Source: Sialis fuliginosa (taxonomy: Eukaryota; Arthropoda; Insecta; Megaloptera; Sialidae). Taken from it: a DNA stretch of 64,000 bases. The position numbers were made by a program, and so were the translations under genes. The notes below the pieces were generated by a model. That model saw only the letters and a program-made list of their open reading frames with translations, made no database searches and was not told where the DNA came from. The DNA lies in contig OY540816.1 in NCBI GenBank assembly GCA_961205875.1, forward strand, positions 12,348,701 to 12,412,700, in the 5' to 3' direction. Shown one piece after another: positions 25,298 to 36,453 of this stretch; the stretch's first letter is position 1; each line of letters starts with the position of its first letter.

Positions 25298-25540
25298 CAT
25301 TGGACGCGGTGTACCCGGGGATATAAATTTAATCTGCTATAAACCTATTAAACATTGTTGCTAACTATTTACACAGCATTTTTTCTCGACTTCATGAAAT
25401 TTACACAAAATATCCACAACTTTACACAAATTATACATCTGAATCTTCCTGTGAAAAACTTTATCCATTAGTGAAAACCAGATTAAAATCCGTTCAGTAG
25501 TGACTGAGAAAATCGTGCACAGATAGACAGACAGGTGCGG
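25298..25540 (-). mobile_element. Helitron-like fragment, inverted relative to 10755-10975
   Basis: The reverse complement gives the same order as the 10755 copy: AGTCACTACTGAACGG, TTTTCACTAATGG, GGATATTTTGTGTAAATTTC, CATGAAGTCG, then CCCCGGGTACACCGCGTCC. The CTAG end itself is changed here. A TAGACAGACAGG run borders the outer side at 25527-25540. Confidence 0.5.
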
Positions 25541-25600
25541 CGAGGGAAGATAAGATAAGATGTACGTAGAATATAGAAGTATTATCTACATTGCTTACAG

Positions 25601-25833
25601 TTTTATTTTATTTCTCCCGTACAATTTTTAATGCGTTTGACCTACTCGATCTTGATTAAAAAAGATGCATCTCTTAAAAAAATCATTTAAAAATGAATTT
25701 ATTGTTTCACCCACGTCAGTTTTATTTTATTTTTCACGTAAAATTTTTAATGTCTAAGGCCTACTCTTGATTAGAAAAGATACATCTCTTTAAAAAAAAC
25801 ATTTAAAAATGAATTTATTTTCACCCACATCAG
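25601..25833. repeat. tandem dimer of a 114-119-bp unit
   Basis: Unit 1 (25601-25719) and unit 2 (25720-25833) both begin TTTTATTTTATTT, pass through ATTTTTAATG, CCTACTC and AAAAGAT.CATCTCTT, and end ATTTAAAAATGAATTTATT.. CACCCAC.TCAG. About 85 percent alike by eye. The base before unit 1 also ends ...ACAG. A local segmental duplication, non-coding. Confidence 0.7.
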
Positions 25834-25859
25834 ATAATATATAATATTATGTACAGGGG

Positions 25860-28496
25860 GTTCATGCCTTATTATATTGGTATTATAGTCTAGATACGGG
25901 CCGGTAAACAGTCCCCATATACGGTATGATGGAATGTCTCCAGAAGAGATCAATGTCTCCAAGTAACTCTGTCTAAAACAATACGGCTTGACCAGACATG
26001 TTTTTGTACAACTAATTTGGACGATTTGGTTTTTTCCTTTCAGGAAATTGAACTGAAAGAAGTCTTTAAGTGATTGAAGTACTTTTTATTCGATATTTAA
26101 ACATGTATTTTTGTTCATTGGAGGTTGATTGATAAAATATCAATGAGTAATTTAAAAAAATAATGTTTTTTTGTTCTTTGAAACAGTTGATTAAAAAAAA
26201 GTAAGTGAATATAATTGTCTTTCCAATAAAAAAGTAATATCATAGTGAATGAGTTTAAAATTCTAAAAGAGAACGTAATATTCTAGAACCTAATTTTTAT
26301 ATTCTAGAATTTTAGAATCTAGATAAATTGCGTTGTAACGTATTATTATGAAATCATAAAACTATTCAGGTAATCTATATATATCTTGATATTTCATCAC
26401 CATTTCCAAAACTTGAATGCACTAATTTTTACATTAAATATCAACAGTAGTTCTGCTAATTTGATTTATATCTTAAAATATAATTTACGGCTATAGATTT
26501 TTAGTCCAATTAAAATGTGATACATAAATTAATATAAAGAAGTGTAAAAATGAAATTATACTTTAAAAGTAATAAAATCTGCATGCTTTTATTGACAAAA
26601 TAAATGTGTAATAAAATTGATTGTGTAATGAAGTACTACATATACTACACATATGTTCTATGCATGGAAATAATGTAGTGCCTATACATAATGTATAAAG
26701 TGGAGTAATTTAAAATGTTGGGCACGTAACTTTTATTGTATATATTTAGTATTTGCTTAGAATAAAGTAACGGTATTTATTGAAAATAGCAAGAGTAATT
26801 GATTAAATTATAAATAAGATAAACTGCTGTGGCCACCACAAGAATCTTTTGGATATTATTATACATGTAGGTATATAGAAATGAATATTTTGAAAACGGT
26901 TCTTTATACTGAATAAATAAATAATTATATTCTGTGTAACTTTTATTTAAAATATTATTTGCTTTAACAATCCATTTCAAAAATAATTTATTACAAAAAA
27001 AAATTTAGATAAATGTATAGGCACTAAATATAGATTAAAGTATTCTCGACAACTTTTATTTAAATGGACCGTTTCAAAAATAATATAAAAATTTGACTAT
27101 ATTTTCAATCTTCAGTGATTCGAAACGTAAGAAAAGATGTGAACTTCGACTTACTGAAGTCGGACTTCTTTTAATTTTGTGTGCCTGGATATTTTACAAA
27201 AAATTCGAGTTAAAGTAAGAATATTTTTCGAATTACAGAGGGTTTTGTACGACTGAACTTTAGTCTTATAAAGATTTTTGAGTTTCTACAACGTTTGTTG
27301 TAAAATATTCCCTTACAATGTTTTAAATGTTATTTTGACGTTTGCATAAATTTAGATTTAGATTTAAATTGTCAAAAAATTAAAAATATACGAAGAAATA
27401 ATCAGATGCGGTTTAAGAAAAATTTCGAACTAATATTTTTTGATAAAATTATATAAAAATTAAATGGTTAACCAATTTCAGGCAATTTATCCAAACACTA
27501 TCGGTTTTTATTTAAATTGTTCAATAATGAACTACCTTTGGTGAATTTAGCACGAGGAAGCACTGTGCATTTAGTTGGCAGATGTTTGTTTTTTAACATT
27601 TTTCCAAAAATTTTTTTTTGGGAGTGGGGTGGAGGATGCATAACTAACATTCAGCCTCGGGTACTAATCTTCCTTAATCCTTAACGTACAAGTGTACTTA
27701 CATAATTCACTAGCTATGAAACATGTACAATGTGTGTATTATTACGATATAATACAACTTCTTGAAAATGCACCTACATTGTTGTAATAACATTGGACTT
27801 TGACATTTTACAATAAACATAATTTCAATTGTTACTGTAGTTGAAGAAAATTACAGGAAATTTAAAAATGAACACTTTCTATTTTTAGATAACTATTAAA
27901 GAACTCACGGTGTCTTACGAAATTTAGTAATTAATATTTACTGATTATTTGTATCAATAGCATTTAAAAATATTTATTATTTGTATAAAAACTTTCTTTT
28001 AATTTAATTAACTTGTTTTTTATTATGTTATATTTATTATTTAATAAATCCCGCGGCTTCACATAATAATATAAAAATTGTTAATTCAAAAACAAAAAAT
28101 CAAGTCCTTGGGATAAAATACCTGTGGTTTCTGATTTGTTTGTTTTGCTTGAGGTTTTTCCATATGCAAAACTAGTACTGACCAGTTCAGTGTAGATATA
28201 GGTAGACATAAAACAGGCAAATTGTTTGAAGTGTGGATCAATACATATTTTACAGCTTACCATTAAAGACTTAAGTTTTCTGAGAAATAATGGAAACTTT
28301 TTGGAAATTTTTGTAGATGTGTTCTTGCATATTTAAGTATACTTATGTTTAATTATATTTCCTATTATTTAATTTAATGTTAGTTAAACTATTTAATAAT
28401 ATCTGCCATGGGAGTCACGGGACTTTCTTATACGTAATTCTACTAGAGAACTGTGTACGTGAATCTTATTTTATTAAAACATATTTCTGACATAAG
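25860..28496. other. intronic AT-rich DNA
   Basis: No gene. Two perfect TTCTAGAA words (26281-26288, 26302-26309) lie 21 bp apart within a TCTAGAAT-rich patch. The rest is A/T-rich with no repeat partner noticed. Confidence 0.35.
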
Positions 28497-28790
28497 TTAA
28501 TTACATAAATTATAGATAATAATATTACCTACTTGACCACTTTTCTCTAATTCCCACTGTTTCAAAGTAATTCGAAAAATTCAAGAAAACATCCGTATCC
28601 GGTTGAAAGATCGTTTTCAAAAATAGGACGTTTTCTTCTCAGACAAAAATTAATCTTAAATACAAAATTTCACCCTTCTACGATTTGTCGTATTTGAGTT
28701 ACAGCGCTTACAGACTGACAGACACACAGACATCATGGTGAAAATAGTCAGAATGGATTGAGGGAAGGTCAAAATGTCACCCCCCCCCCC
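28497..28790. repeat. dispersed repeat, copy 1 of a pair with 45551-45860
   Basis: Extended match with the second copy: TTCAAAGTAATTCGAAAAATTC, AAACATCCGTAT.CGGTTG, AAAGATCGTTTTCAAAAAT, GTTTTCTTCTCAGA, AATTTCACCCTTCTACGATT, GAGTTACAGCGCTTACAGAC and GGGAAGGTCAAAATG. The orientation is the same in both. This copy has lost a CGACATTAGTAA segment. It ends in a run of ten C at about 28781. Confidence 0.7.
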
Positions 28791-28794
28791 TTAC

Positions 28795-29065
28795 ACAAGA
28801 TTTTGATGATTTTTAAATGTAACTGTCCTCAAGCCAGACCCAACTATCCAACCAAGTTTCATTAATATCGGTTCAGTAGTTCATGAGTTATGCGTGTGAT
28901 AAGGATTCAGGGGACAGACAGACATACACGGAACGAAAAGTGTTTGTCTTGACCTGAAACAGAAAGATCAATTTAAAATTTTGAAATCGGAGAACAATTT
29001 TTTTATTTCGTTTCAAAATAATCACAAAGCTTCTCGTATCTTCGATATTGCCAGGAAGCAATAAA
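28795..29065. repeat. dispersed repeat, copy 1 of a pair with 53931-54165
   Basis: Shared words: CAACCAAGTTTCATTAATATCG, GGTTCAGT, GACAAGGATTCA-like, GGGACAGACA, GGAACGAAAAG.GTTTGTC, TTGACCTGAAAC, ATCAATTTAAAATTTTGA, TCGGAGAACAATTTTTTTA, CTTCTCGTATCTTCGATATTG. The TTTCATTAATATCGGTTCAGT and ACAGACAGACA wording is typical of lepidopteran LINE or Helitron tails. The second copy sits inside a mariner-type element. Confidence 0.65.
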
Positions 29066-29219
29066 CCACGCTCTTACTTATTATATTAGTATCAACATAC
29101 ATATAATATAAAATAATTAAACCGCGTGTTTATACATAGGTATTTTAATGCTAGAATATTGTACACGTATAATATATACAGTGTATATTAATTTAAACAA
29201 TTTATCACTTATGTATACA

Positions 29220-29560
29220 ACAGTGTGACGAAGCATCTGCACTCAAGTGCATTTAAACGTGTAGTAATAACGTGGTACTAATTCTGGGACAATTTTAAAT
29301 GCAAAACGAGTGCACCAGATCACGATCTGACAGTTTTTGTTCAATCGGTTCCCGCGCTTCGCAAATTGCCAAAGAATAAATGATTCAGTGCATTGAACGA
29401 TCAGCAAGATTCTCAGAATGTGAAAGAGAATAATTTCATGTTCGTTTATAAACCGGTCTCTTGAGTGAATGCGAATTCCACGTTCTGTTTTTGGGCAAAA
29501 AATCCAACGTCATTTTGTCGATTGATTGACGATGGCAATATTTTTAAGATTGTATGTGTA
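29220..29560. promoter_or_regulatory. G+C-richer intronic island, possible regulatory element
   Basis: Composition is clearly less AT-rich than its flanks (TCGGTTCCCGCGCTTCGC, ACGAGTGCACCAGATCACG, GTGCATTGAACGATC). There is no long coding frame and no repeat partner in the window. It could be an intronic promoter or enhancer, or an old insertion. Function not determined. Confidence 0.25.
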
Positions 29561-29924
29561 AATAATTTTTTTCGACAATGTCATTCAAGAATACATTTTT
29601 ATAATACTTAATTATTTTAAAGTAAGTGTAATTGTCATTTATTTTGTTGATAAAAAATACTTACGATAACTAAATAGTTGTCGAATGCTTTTCTTTTTTG
29701 ATATTATTTTTTTACGATAGTATAATTGTTCCAGTATATGAAAATACCTAAGAAATGACGCCATTTTTAAAATAAACACTTCGACTAAGCATAGATAATT
29801 TCTATATCTATTATATTTTTATAATAGTTTATCTAATAAGTTGATATTTCCAACAAATAAAATACATTGATTTACCTTAATTAAATAGGTACATTTTCTT
29901 TTTACTTTCTATTAGGAAGATATT

Positions 29925-30325
29925 GTAAACGGCCCGAAAATCAAAATTAAAAATTTGAACATTTTTTTATGTTTCAAAGTCACTATAATATATTTACACT
30001 ATGTGTGTGTGTATGTATGGACGTACATATTACGTATATGTTATTGACTTCGTTGGGGTGCCAATCGAAGCGTCTTGATGTGTATATGATCTGAAAGAAA
30101 GGATTTTTCGAAATTCAACCCCTACGAGGGTAAAAAAGATGTAACAGTTTGTGTGGGTAAAAATATTTTTGGTCAGATTTACTTGAATTTAATTGAAAGG
30201 GTTAAAACCACGCTCAAAATTTGAATTACTAATAAATACGTTTACTAATTCATGTTGTCTTAGAAACAAACGTAATTGGGAAGTTGGTTGTGTGGACCTC
30301 AAGGGTCGAACCCACGGCTTATTTA
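29925..30325. repeat. dispersed element, partner of 11457-12030
   Basis: Carries the same internal words as the first copy and ends ATTGGGAAGTTGG TTGTGTGGACC followed by TCAAGGGTCGAACCCACGGC. A TGTGTGTGTGTATGTATGG microsatellite stretch sits inside. Non-coding. Confidence 0.55.
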
Positions 30326-31299
30326 TAAAAGAATTTGTCCTCATTCATTCACTCTGATTTACCAATGCTTACCCTAAAACCCTGGACTTAGAAACGTTAA
30401 ATTGTATGTAGCTACTATTACCTTTTATGACGTAGGTAGGTACCAATGAAGTTTCCGAAATTCAACCCCTTAAGAGGGTAGGAGGGTGAAAAGAAGAGTA
30501 AAATGCGAATTTCAGGGATATAAGGAAGTAAATAATTATTCGAGATTAACAACACAGTCAGAATTAGATTTTTTAAATATTCGTAAATGATCACAAACGA
30601 ATACAACGCAGATGAGTCTCTAGTTAATTAATTATAATTGTATTAAAGTATACTTGGTAGATATGAGTAGATACGAATACTTTTTTTTAAAGAACTGGTT
30701 AACATTATAATGTCGGAAGTTATCGTTTCAATCACGATTTACATGTTTTATAAAATAAATACGCTATTTATCAAATTTTTTAAATGATTTATGACAATTT
30801 GTAAACTATGTTGTAAAGTTGTTTATCAGGGTAGTTAATATACCATAAATATATAAATGTAAATTAATCTGGTTCCACGTTTAATTTTTCCTTTATTTAC
30901 CAATAAATTTTAAAATACCAATTACATGATTTTTTCTGAATACCCCAACCAACATGTAATCTGAAAAGAAAACCGAGCTATTAAATATACAATATTTATT
31001 TATTTATGAAAATTACTAACTATAAGAAAATATATCATATGCACACATAAAAATTTAATATGTAAAATAATGTGTTAATAATGGATTTGTGAAACTACAT
31101 ATGTTTACGCGCTACAGATTGATGAAGATAAATAGGAAAATTAAGTATGCATAATATTAATTTATAAACTGAAATAAGAAAATCTCAACTGATGTAGGTA
31201 CTGTTCATAATATATTGTCAAAAATTGATAATTTTTTTGATTGCCTACTTTCATAAGAAATTTTACTTTATTAGTATAGGAGCCAGCTGCAAAAGTGGT
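30326..31299. other. intronic AT-rich DNA with one repeat scrap
   Basis: About 30440-30500 (AAATTCAACCCCTTAAGAGGG, TAGGAGGGTG) resembles the ATTCAACCCC block of the repeats at 11457 and 29925. Nothing else is recognised. Confidence 0.35.
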
Positions 31300-31815
31300 G
31301 TAGATTTAACAACCGTCTGCCGTTGTGGTTGCTTTGAAGTACTCACTCAGACAAAGCTCGGATGATGAGTCTGGTCCACCAGCTTGTGGGATTTAATAGA
31401 TAGGGCCCACGAAAAAATACGCACCGTAAAAACCGTTTGAATGAGACGGTTAAGTATAGTTTTGGATATACGGCAGAAATTTTTGCGTAGGGGTTTAATT
31501 ACAGGGGCCCCTCAAAATTACGACCCAAAAAAAAATCAGATAACAACCGGACTAGACCTGGTGCAAAATGTTTATTTTTGGACGTATATTTACATAAAAA
31601 CATAATGGCAGAACTTTTTATGTAGGGACTTCGGTGCTATAAGGCCTACAAATGGCCAGAATTGAGTCCAAATCTTAAAAATGCTGTAAAATCTAAAATA
31701 CCGAATGAAAATTTCTGCCGTGCGGTGTATACTTTTGCTATGAACTATAAAATAGATATACATATACCCATGGCAGAAGTTTTTATCCATGCTTTTCTTC
31801 ACAGCCCCCCCCTCC
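31300..31815. repeat. unusual block with repeated GGCAGAA words
   Basis: Contains ACGGCAGAAATTTTTGCGTA (31470-31489), AATGGCAGAACTTTTTATG, AAATTTCTGCCGTGC (inverted) and CATGGCAGAAGTTTTTATCC. There is also an inverted pair AACCGTTT..AGACGGTT at 31429-31451. Ends near a C-run at 31804. Non-coding and probably a degenerate transposon; no family recognised. Confidence 0.4.
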
Positions 31816-31992
31816 CAAACATTACATTAATCATAAAATAAAAAATTAAAAAAATTAAAATAAAAACCTTCTCTTGGGCGGGGCTGGTGATACATTATCA
31901 CAAAATTGCCATATATGATTAAAAATGCAATCTCTAATCGCACTAGCCTGTTTAATCTATCTCGCAATCTAAGTAATTTATATTTATAAGAG

Positions 31993-32073
31993 AAAACATA
32001 ATGATTGATTTATTAAAACGGACGGTAACATCAGAGGAAGACGTTGACATGCTCGCATATGTTAAATGCATAG
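31993..32073 (+). CDS. candidate 81-nt cassette exon or alternative first exon
   Basis: From the ATG at 32001, 24 codons (MIDLLKRTVTSEEDVDM... ending VKCI) stay open. Then one base precedes a donor-like site, ATAG then GTGTGT at 32074. Phase is therefore 1, the same as the exon at 3516-3600 and the entry phase of 33985 and 56162. Read as an internal exon, a weak acceptor TATAAGAG ends at 31992, giving exactly 81 nt (phase 1 to 1). The upstream pyrimidine tract is poor, so an alternative first exon starting at the ATG is equally possible. G+C is higher than in the flanks. Acidic patch SEEDVD; no domain named. The 93-codon open frame continuing past the donor is low-complexity AT-rich sequence and probably intron. 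Confidence 0.35.
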
Positions 32074-33530
32074 GTGTGTTCTCTTACATAAAAAATACCT
32101 ATTGCAGTTACTATATTATCATATACACACTCCTAATCATATGGAAATTTTATTCATTCTATGTCATGATAAACTATATATGTGTATTTTATAAATTAAA
32201 AACTATTTATTCTCTTGGTCACTTTGTCAGCGCATCTTTTCCTTGGTCTTTAAAAAATTTACTTGATTGTTTGAATAATTAATTTTTCTAGGAGTATGGA
32301 AATTTTAAATGAAAACAATTATGTCGTATAAATTACAATTGTAGTTATAATACTAAAATGACATCTGTTCAACTTCTCCTTGAGATAATAAGTGATTTAT
32401 TATTTTTGAAGTTTAGTTATAAATTAATGTATGGGATAATTTTGTTTCTATAAGACGATTGCTAAATATAGTGAACTGTCGATGTAATACTAATTAACAT
32501 TGACAATAATAAAAATGTACAACATGTGAAAAGTTTATATAGAAATAACTTTGACAGAGAAGGGCAATTTTTATTATCTTTATAAGGCGAAAGGCAGTGA
32601 CCACCATATGTATTATATAATAGAAAAAAATCGACTATGGGTGAAATGTAGACAGTACAAAGATATTATGATTTGTTTTCACTAAAAAGACAAAACGCCA
32701 ACACGGTGTTTTAAAAACAATTCGTATTTTAAAATGTTTATATAATAATTATTGAATTGGCACATTATCAAGTTTTCGATGCAATTTCGATAATTACAAG
32801 TTCTGTTAAATTTTACTGAAATAAAAATTTACCAAGGAAAATTTTACATAGGTATAATGTTGAACCGGAATTTATTTATAGTTCGGATTCGGGTTTGGGT
32901 TCAACATGATGCAAACTATTTGGGTTCAAAGAGCGTTATTTTTTTAGGGTTCAGGTTCAGGTTCGGATTCATGTTTGTAATTGAAAGAAAATTATTTTGT
33001 TTGAAAAAAATATAATTAATCTGAAAAAAAAACATTAATAACCATTAAAATATTGTTTAAAAGGGCACAAATAAAATTACATTTTAGAGATTGAAATCTT
33101 TTGCAATTTAAATGTAATTCAGTTATTTATAATTAAAAAATATGTAAATTTTAGTAGTCGAATTGATAAGTCAATTTCAAAAGGAAGTACGAGTCTCGTC
33201 TCTACATATATGGACAAAATATAATAATTAATATTAAAAATTGTGTAATACTTTTGTTCACACATATTATTATTTATTTGAAAAAAAAACCAACATTTAC
33301 TGATACTTTTTATGCATTTAAAATATATTAATGTCTTTTATTTTCCGCTGCTCAGTTACAAACATCTATTTAATAAAAATAGACATAAACAGTTTACTGG
33401 CTATTAATCGAATCATTACTTATCTAATTAAATATTATAAATCGGTTACATTAGCAAGTAAGATAATCTCATTATTAATAGTGAAGCTTTCAAATAAATA
33501 AAGCATAAAACTATAATTTATTGTCGCCTT
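32074..33530. other. intronic DNA with two repeat scraps
   Basis: Contains a member of the CAACACGGTGTT family (32690-32745) and the GGTTCGGG/GGTTCAGG repeat (32870-32980; partner 9215-9305). Otherwise AT-rich without recognised genes. Confidence 0.4.
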
Positions 33531-33534
33531 TTTG

Positions 33535-33750
33535 TACACGCACATACAATATGTAAGTGAACAGAGTATATGCGGCGACCACTCCCTGGCCACAACACAG
33601 ACAAGCTGTCTGTGTGGAAAGTGGCTCAGCGTCCGCGTGTCTGCGGTCCGACGGCGGCGGCGGTGGCGCTGCGAACTCACTTCCGTCCAACTGCAGTCGA
33701 TAATGCAGTTTACGCGCGCGTTGAAACTTTCCTGCTGTGTCGATAAATAT
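33535..33750. promoter_or_regulatory. CpG-rich island just upstream of the 33985 exon
   Basis: The most G+C- and CpG-rich stretch of the window (GCGTCCGCGTGTCTGCGG, CGACGGCGGCGGCGGTGGC, TTTACGCGCGCG). Holds a perfect hairpin ACACAGACA, AGC, TGTCTGTGT (33595-33615). Open frames exist on both strands across it because stop codons are rare in such composition, so neither is called. Its place 235 bases before a candidate exon fits an internal promoter with a non-coding leader. A recent insertion is the alternative. Confidence 0.4.
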
Positions 33751-33984
33751 TGAAATTAAATAACAATTGAAGTATTGATATGCGTATAGGTAATTGTTGA
33801 AGCCGTTACATGTTTGAGACATGTTAAGGAATTAAAATAAAGGTTTTCGAAAGTGTTTATCTATACTTGATATAAAATATTGAATTTTTAAATATTGATA
33901 TACATATTTATAAATTTACAACAATATGCTTTATTGTTTTAATGCTATTTATAAAATAACTAATGTTTTTTTCTTTGTTTTTAG

Positions 33985-34030
33985 GTAAGTCAAATGACGG
34001 GAATGATGGTATTTACTCGGTAATTTCTGG
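33985..34030 (+). CDS. candidate short internal exon
   Basis: An excellent acceptor (TTTTTTTCTTTGTTTTTAG, ending 33984) is followed by GTAAGTCAAATGACGG. Entered in phase 1, the frame reads (G)KSNDGNDGIYSVIS to a good donor GTATGT at 34031 (46 nt, exit phase 2). An earlier donor, GATG then GTATTT at 34009, would make a 24-nt phase 1-to-1 microexon encoding KSNDGND. That form would keep the frame between the exons at 3516 and 56162, whereas the 46-nt form would not. Entry phase agrees with the exon at 3516-3600 and the candidate at 31993-32073. Protein unidentified; Gly/Asp/Asn-rich linker-like residues. Confidence 0.4.
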
Positions 34031-36122
34031 GTATGTATGTTAATGTAATATTTATATGCATTTATAAAATAACATGTACTACATTATGTACGATTATATT
34101 TAATTATTACCATCTTGAGTTAAGATGTTGAAAGATAAATTAAAAATTAAATAAATGATTTTTTAGATAAATAATATATGGTAATAATACATTTTCTTAG
34201 TACACCATATACGTTATGTAAATTTTAATTACACTAACAAACTGGCATTTTACAATCTGACCTTCCTGTAATGACAGCATCTTTTAGATTTGAAGGTATT
34301 TTTCCATTCATCAGATTCAAATTAGCGATTTTTTTATTAATTATATGTTTTTGCAATAATCGAAGTATATATCGATGTTCTTAGGTTATAAGATTATAGC
34401 TGCAAAAATTTGATTTGAAAATTTTAAGTGTACCTATATGTTTGTTTTTCACGAATAAGGTACTATGAATATACTTAACAAAAAAATTTACAAAATTTAA
34501 ACGGAGGAAGGTTTTATTGGAAAATAGCCGAATTGTCAGTTATCATTTTATAACCTAACACGTTGCAACGTATCTACCTTTTTATTGTCTGTAAATAACT
34601 GCGGTAGAAAAACTGAAGTTAATAAATCTGGCCAACTTAAAACAACTACATAATATTGACTGCAAAATTAAAACGATTTGTGATGTCGGATGATATAGTA
34701 AACTATTAAAGTAAACCTTTCGATTAACAAATTACCAATGATTTTTTTTTAATCAGTCTTTCTAGCTACTTTTAGATTAATTTTTATATTATACATTTTT
34801 TTGTAAATTGTTTTTGTTAAAAATTTAAGAGCATAAAAGGCCTTCAAGAAATTTACAAGGTCTCTTAATTCCTTTAGAAAACAAAAAAATAATACAAGTC
34901 TTCATAGCTTAAATCAGGCAGCCCGTCAGTAATTAATCTATTACACGACGTTATTTTGATTATCGTAAATTTAATTAAAAATAACATTTTTTTTAAATTT
35001 AAACTTACTGTCAAGTGTTGTTCGTTAACAAAGAATTATTTGGCATTTTGAGTGGTTGTTGTTGTTAGCATAGATACAAATTTAAATAAATTTTCCCAAG
35101 TAAAAAATGCACTGAATTTACACGCGCCCGCACAGGGTACGTACGCTTTTACATGCCCATAATAAGCAGTGCATTTTACTCAAGTCTTCGTAGAGTTTTC
35201 TATATCCGTATATCCCACAAAATCATTTGATTTTTTAAAATTATTTTATTGGCAATTATGACGAAGTTGTACTACAATTATCTTCGTCATTTACTTTTGA
35301 AGGATAGCTAATTAATATACCAATTTTAAAAGTTGATTGATTAGTTTATGCTCTCTTGATTATTAAACACTAATTGTTTCTCTAATTGTTTTTATTATTT
35401 TCGTCAGCTAAAAACATTCTGGATTTTCCATGAATAAAAAAAAACTTAATTCAAATTACAACAGCATATCAAATGAACGTTTAATTTTTTTTTAAATCTA
35501 TCAATAGAAAAATAACGATTAAAAGCATTTCATAAAAACAACGATTACCTAACAATGAAAGGAAGGCACATGTTGCAGAAAAGTGTTAAACTATCTAAAC
35601 ATATTTCTCAAGATCAAGGACACAAGTTACGCTTCACGGAGCTTAGATACAATTATAATTACGTCGATCATCCAGCTTATATAAAGCAATTACCTGTTTA
35701 AGATTTTTATCCACTCTTAGCATCTGAAATTATCCGCACGGAAAAACAATCATTGTTTTTATTCATAATTAGTTATATCGTAGTTGACGTGGATCTGTTA
35801 TTTTCGCAGGTGTCCTTTTGTAAAGTAATTGTTTTGTCATTTTCGGTCTCTTAATTTTAATCGTATCTACTTTGTTGTTGATTAAAGATTACAATTTTAA
35901 AAGCAATTTTTGTAAACATGTAGAGATTTGCAGTTATATATATTCTCTCGTTTATTTATTTATTTTCGATAAAAAAATACCCTCTTATATTTAAGTAGGA
36001 TAGTTAACTTATAAAATAATATTGTTTTTGGCAAAAAACAATAACAAGTAAATGACTTTTTACATTAAACATAAAAAAGTTGCAGAAATTCAAAGGGCGT
36101 GTGGTAATAATATAATATAATA
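34031..36122. other. intronic DNA with a stem-loop and a small open frame
   Basis: An inverted pair AGTAAAAAATGCACTG (about 35099-35114) and CAGTGCATTTTACT (about 35167-35180) encloses a G+C-richer loop (ACACGCGCCCGCACAGGGTACG). A 48-codon ATG-to-TAA frame lies at 35555-35701 without splice sites or homology. Nothing else is recognised. Confidence 0.4.
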
Positions 36123-36453
36123 ATGTCCGGTATTATAAACGAGCTAGCAAAATTTGCTAGCTAGCAAGTACTTTAAAATGAGGTTTCTAACATATCTGAC
36201 AGTTCTCCTTAAGTTTCATGAAGTGTTCGACAATTTTCGCACACGCGTGGTATGTAAACACCAACGGTATTAAAACAGTGGCGATATTATGAAAATTATT
36301 TTGTACGGTCAGAGTCGCCAACTGTGTTTCAATAAGTTGAAGAATCACTGCTCTAATTTTCATAACTAATCTATAGATACAATCACAGAATTAATACATT
36401 TGAAAGTGTTTGCTTGCTATCAAATTTGCTAGTTCCTTTATAATACCGGATAT
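36123..36453. mobile_element. GCTAGC-palindrome MITE, copy 1
   Basis: Ends ATGTCCGGTATTATAAA and TTTATAATACCGGATAT are inverted. Just inside the left end lies a perfect palindrome, GCTAGCAAAATTTGCTAGC (36143-36161), followed by TAGCAAGTACTTT. The inner right end mirrors it with changes. The second copy at 50742-51066 matches over the full length (CCAACGGTATTAAAA, GATATTATGAAAATTATTTTG, CAGAGTCGCCAACT). No coding frame. Confidence 0.8.

Noticed and set aside
28775-28792. Homopolymer C run (also 31804, and G run at 51788)
   Set aside because: Simple homopolymers next to repeats; length may partly reflect sequencing error and no function is implied.
30285-30330. GGGTCGAACCC word resembling a tRNA T-arm
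   Set aside because: No acceptor stem, D-arm or anticodon arm can be placed around it, and it belongs to a repeat shared with 11990-12020.
32074-32282. Continuation of the MIDLLKRTV frame to 93 codons
   Set aside because: Past 32073 the composition switches to AT-rich low-complexity residues exactly at a donor-like site, so the rest is read as intron.
33435-33822. Overlapping open frames on both strands (81, 103 and 73 codons)
   Set aside because: Produced by the CpG-rich island, where stop codons are rare in all frames. Proline or arginine runs come from the CGG repeat, not from a recognisable protein.
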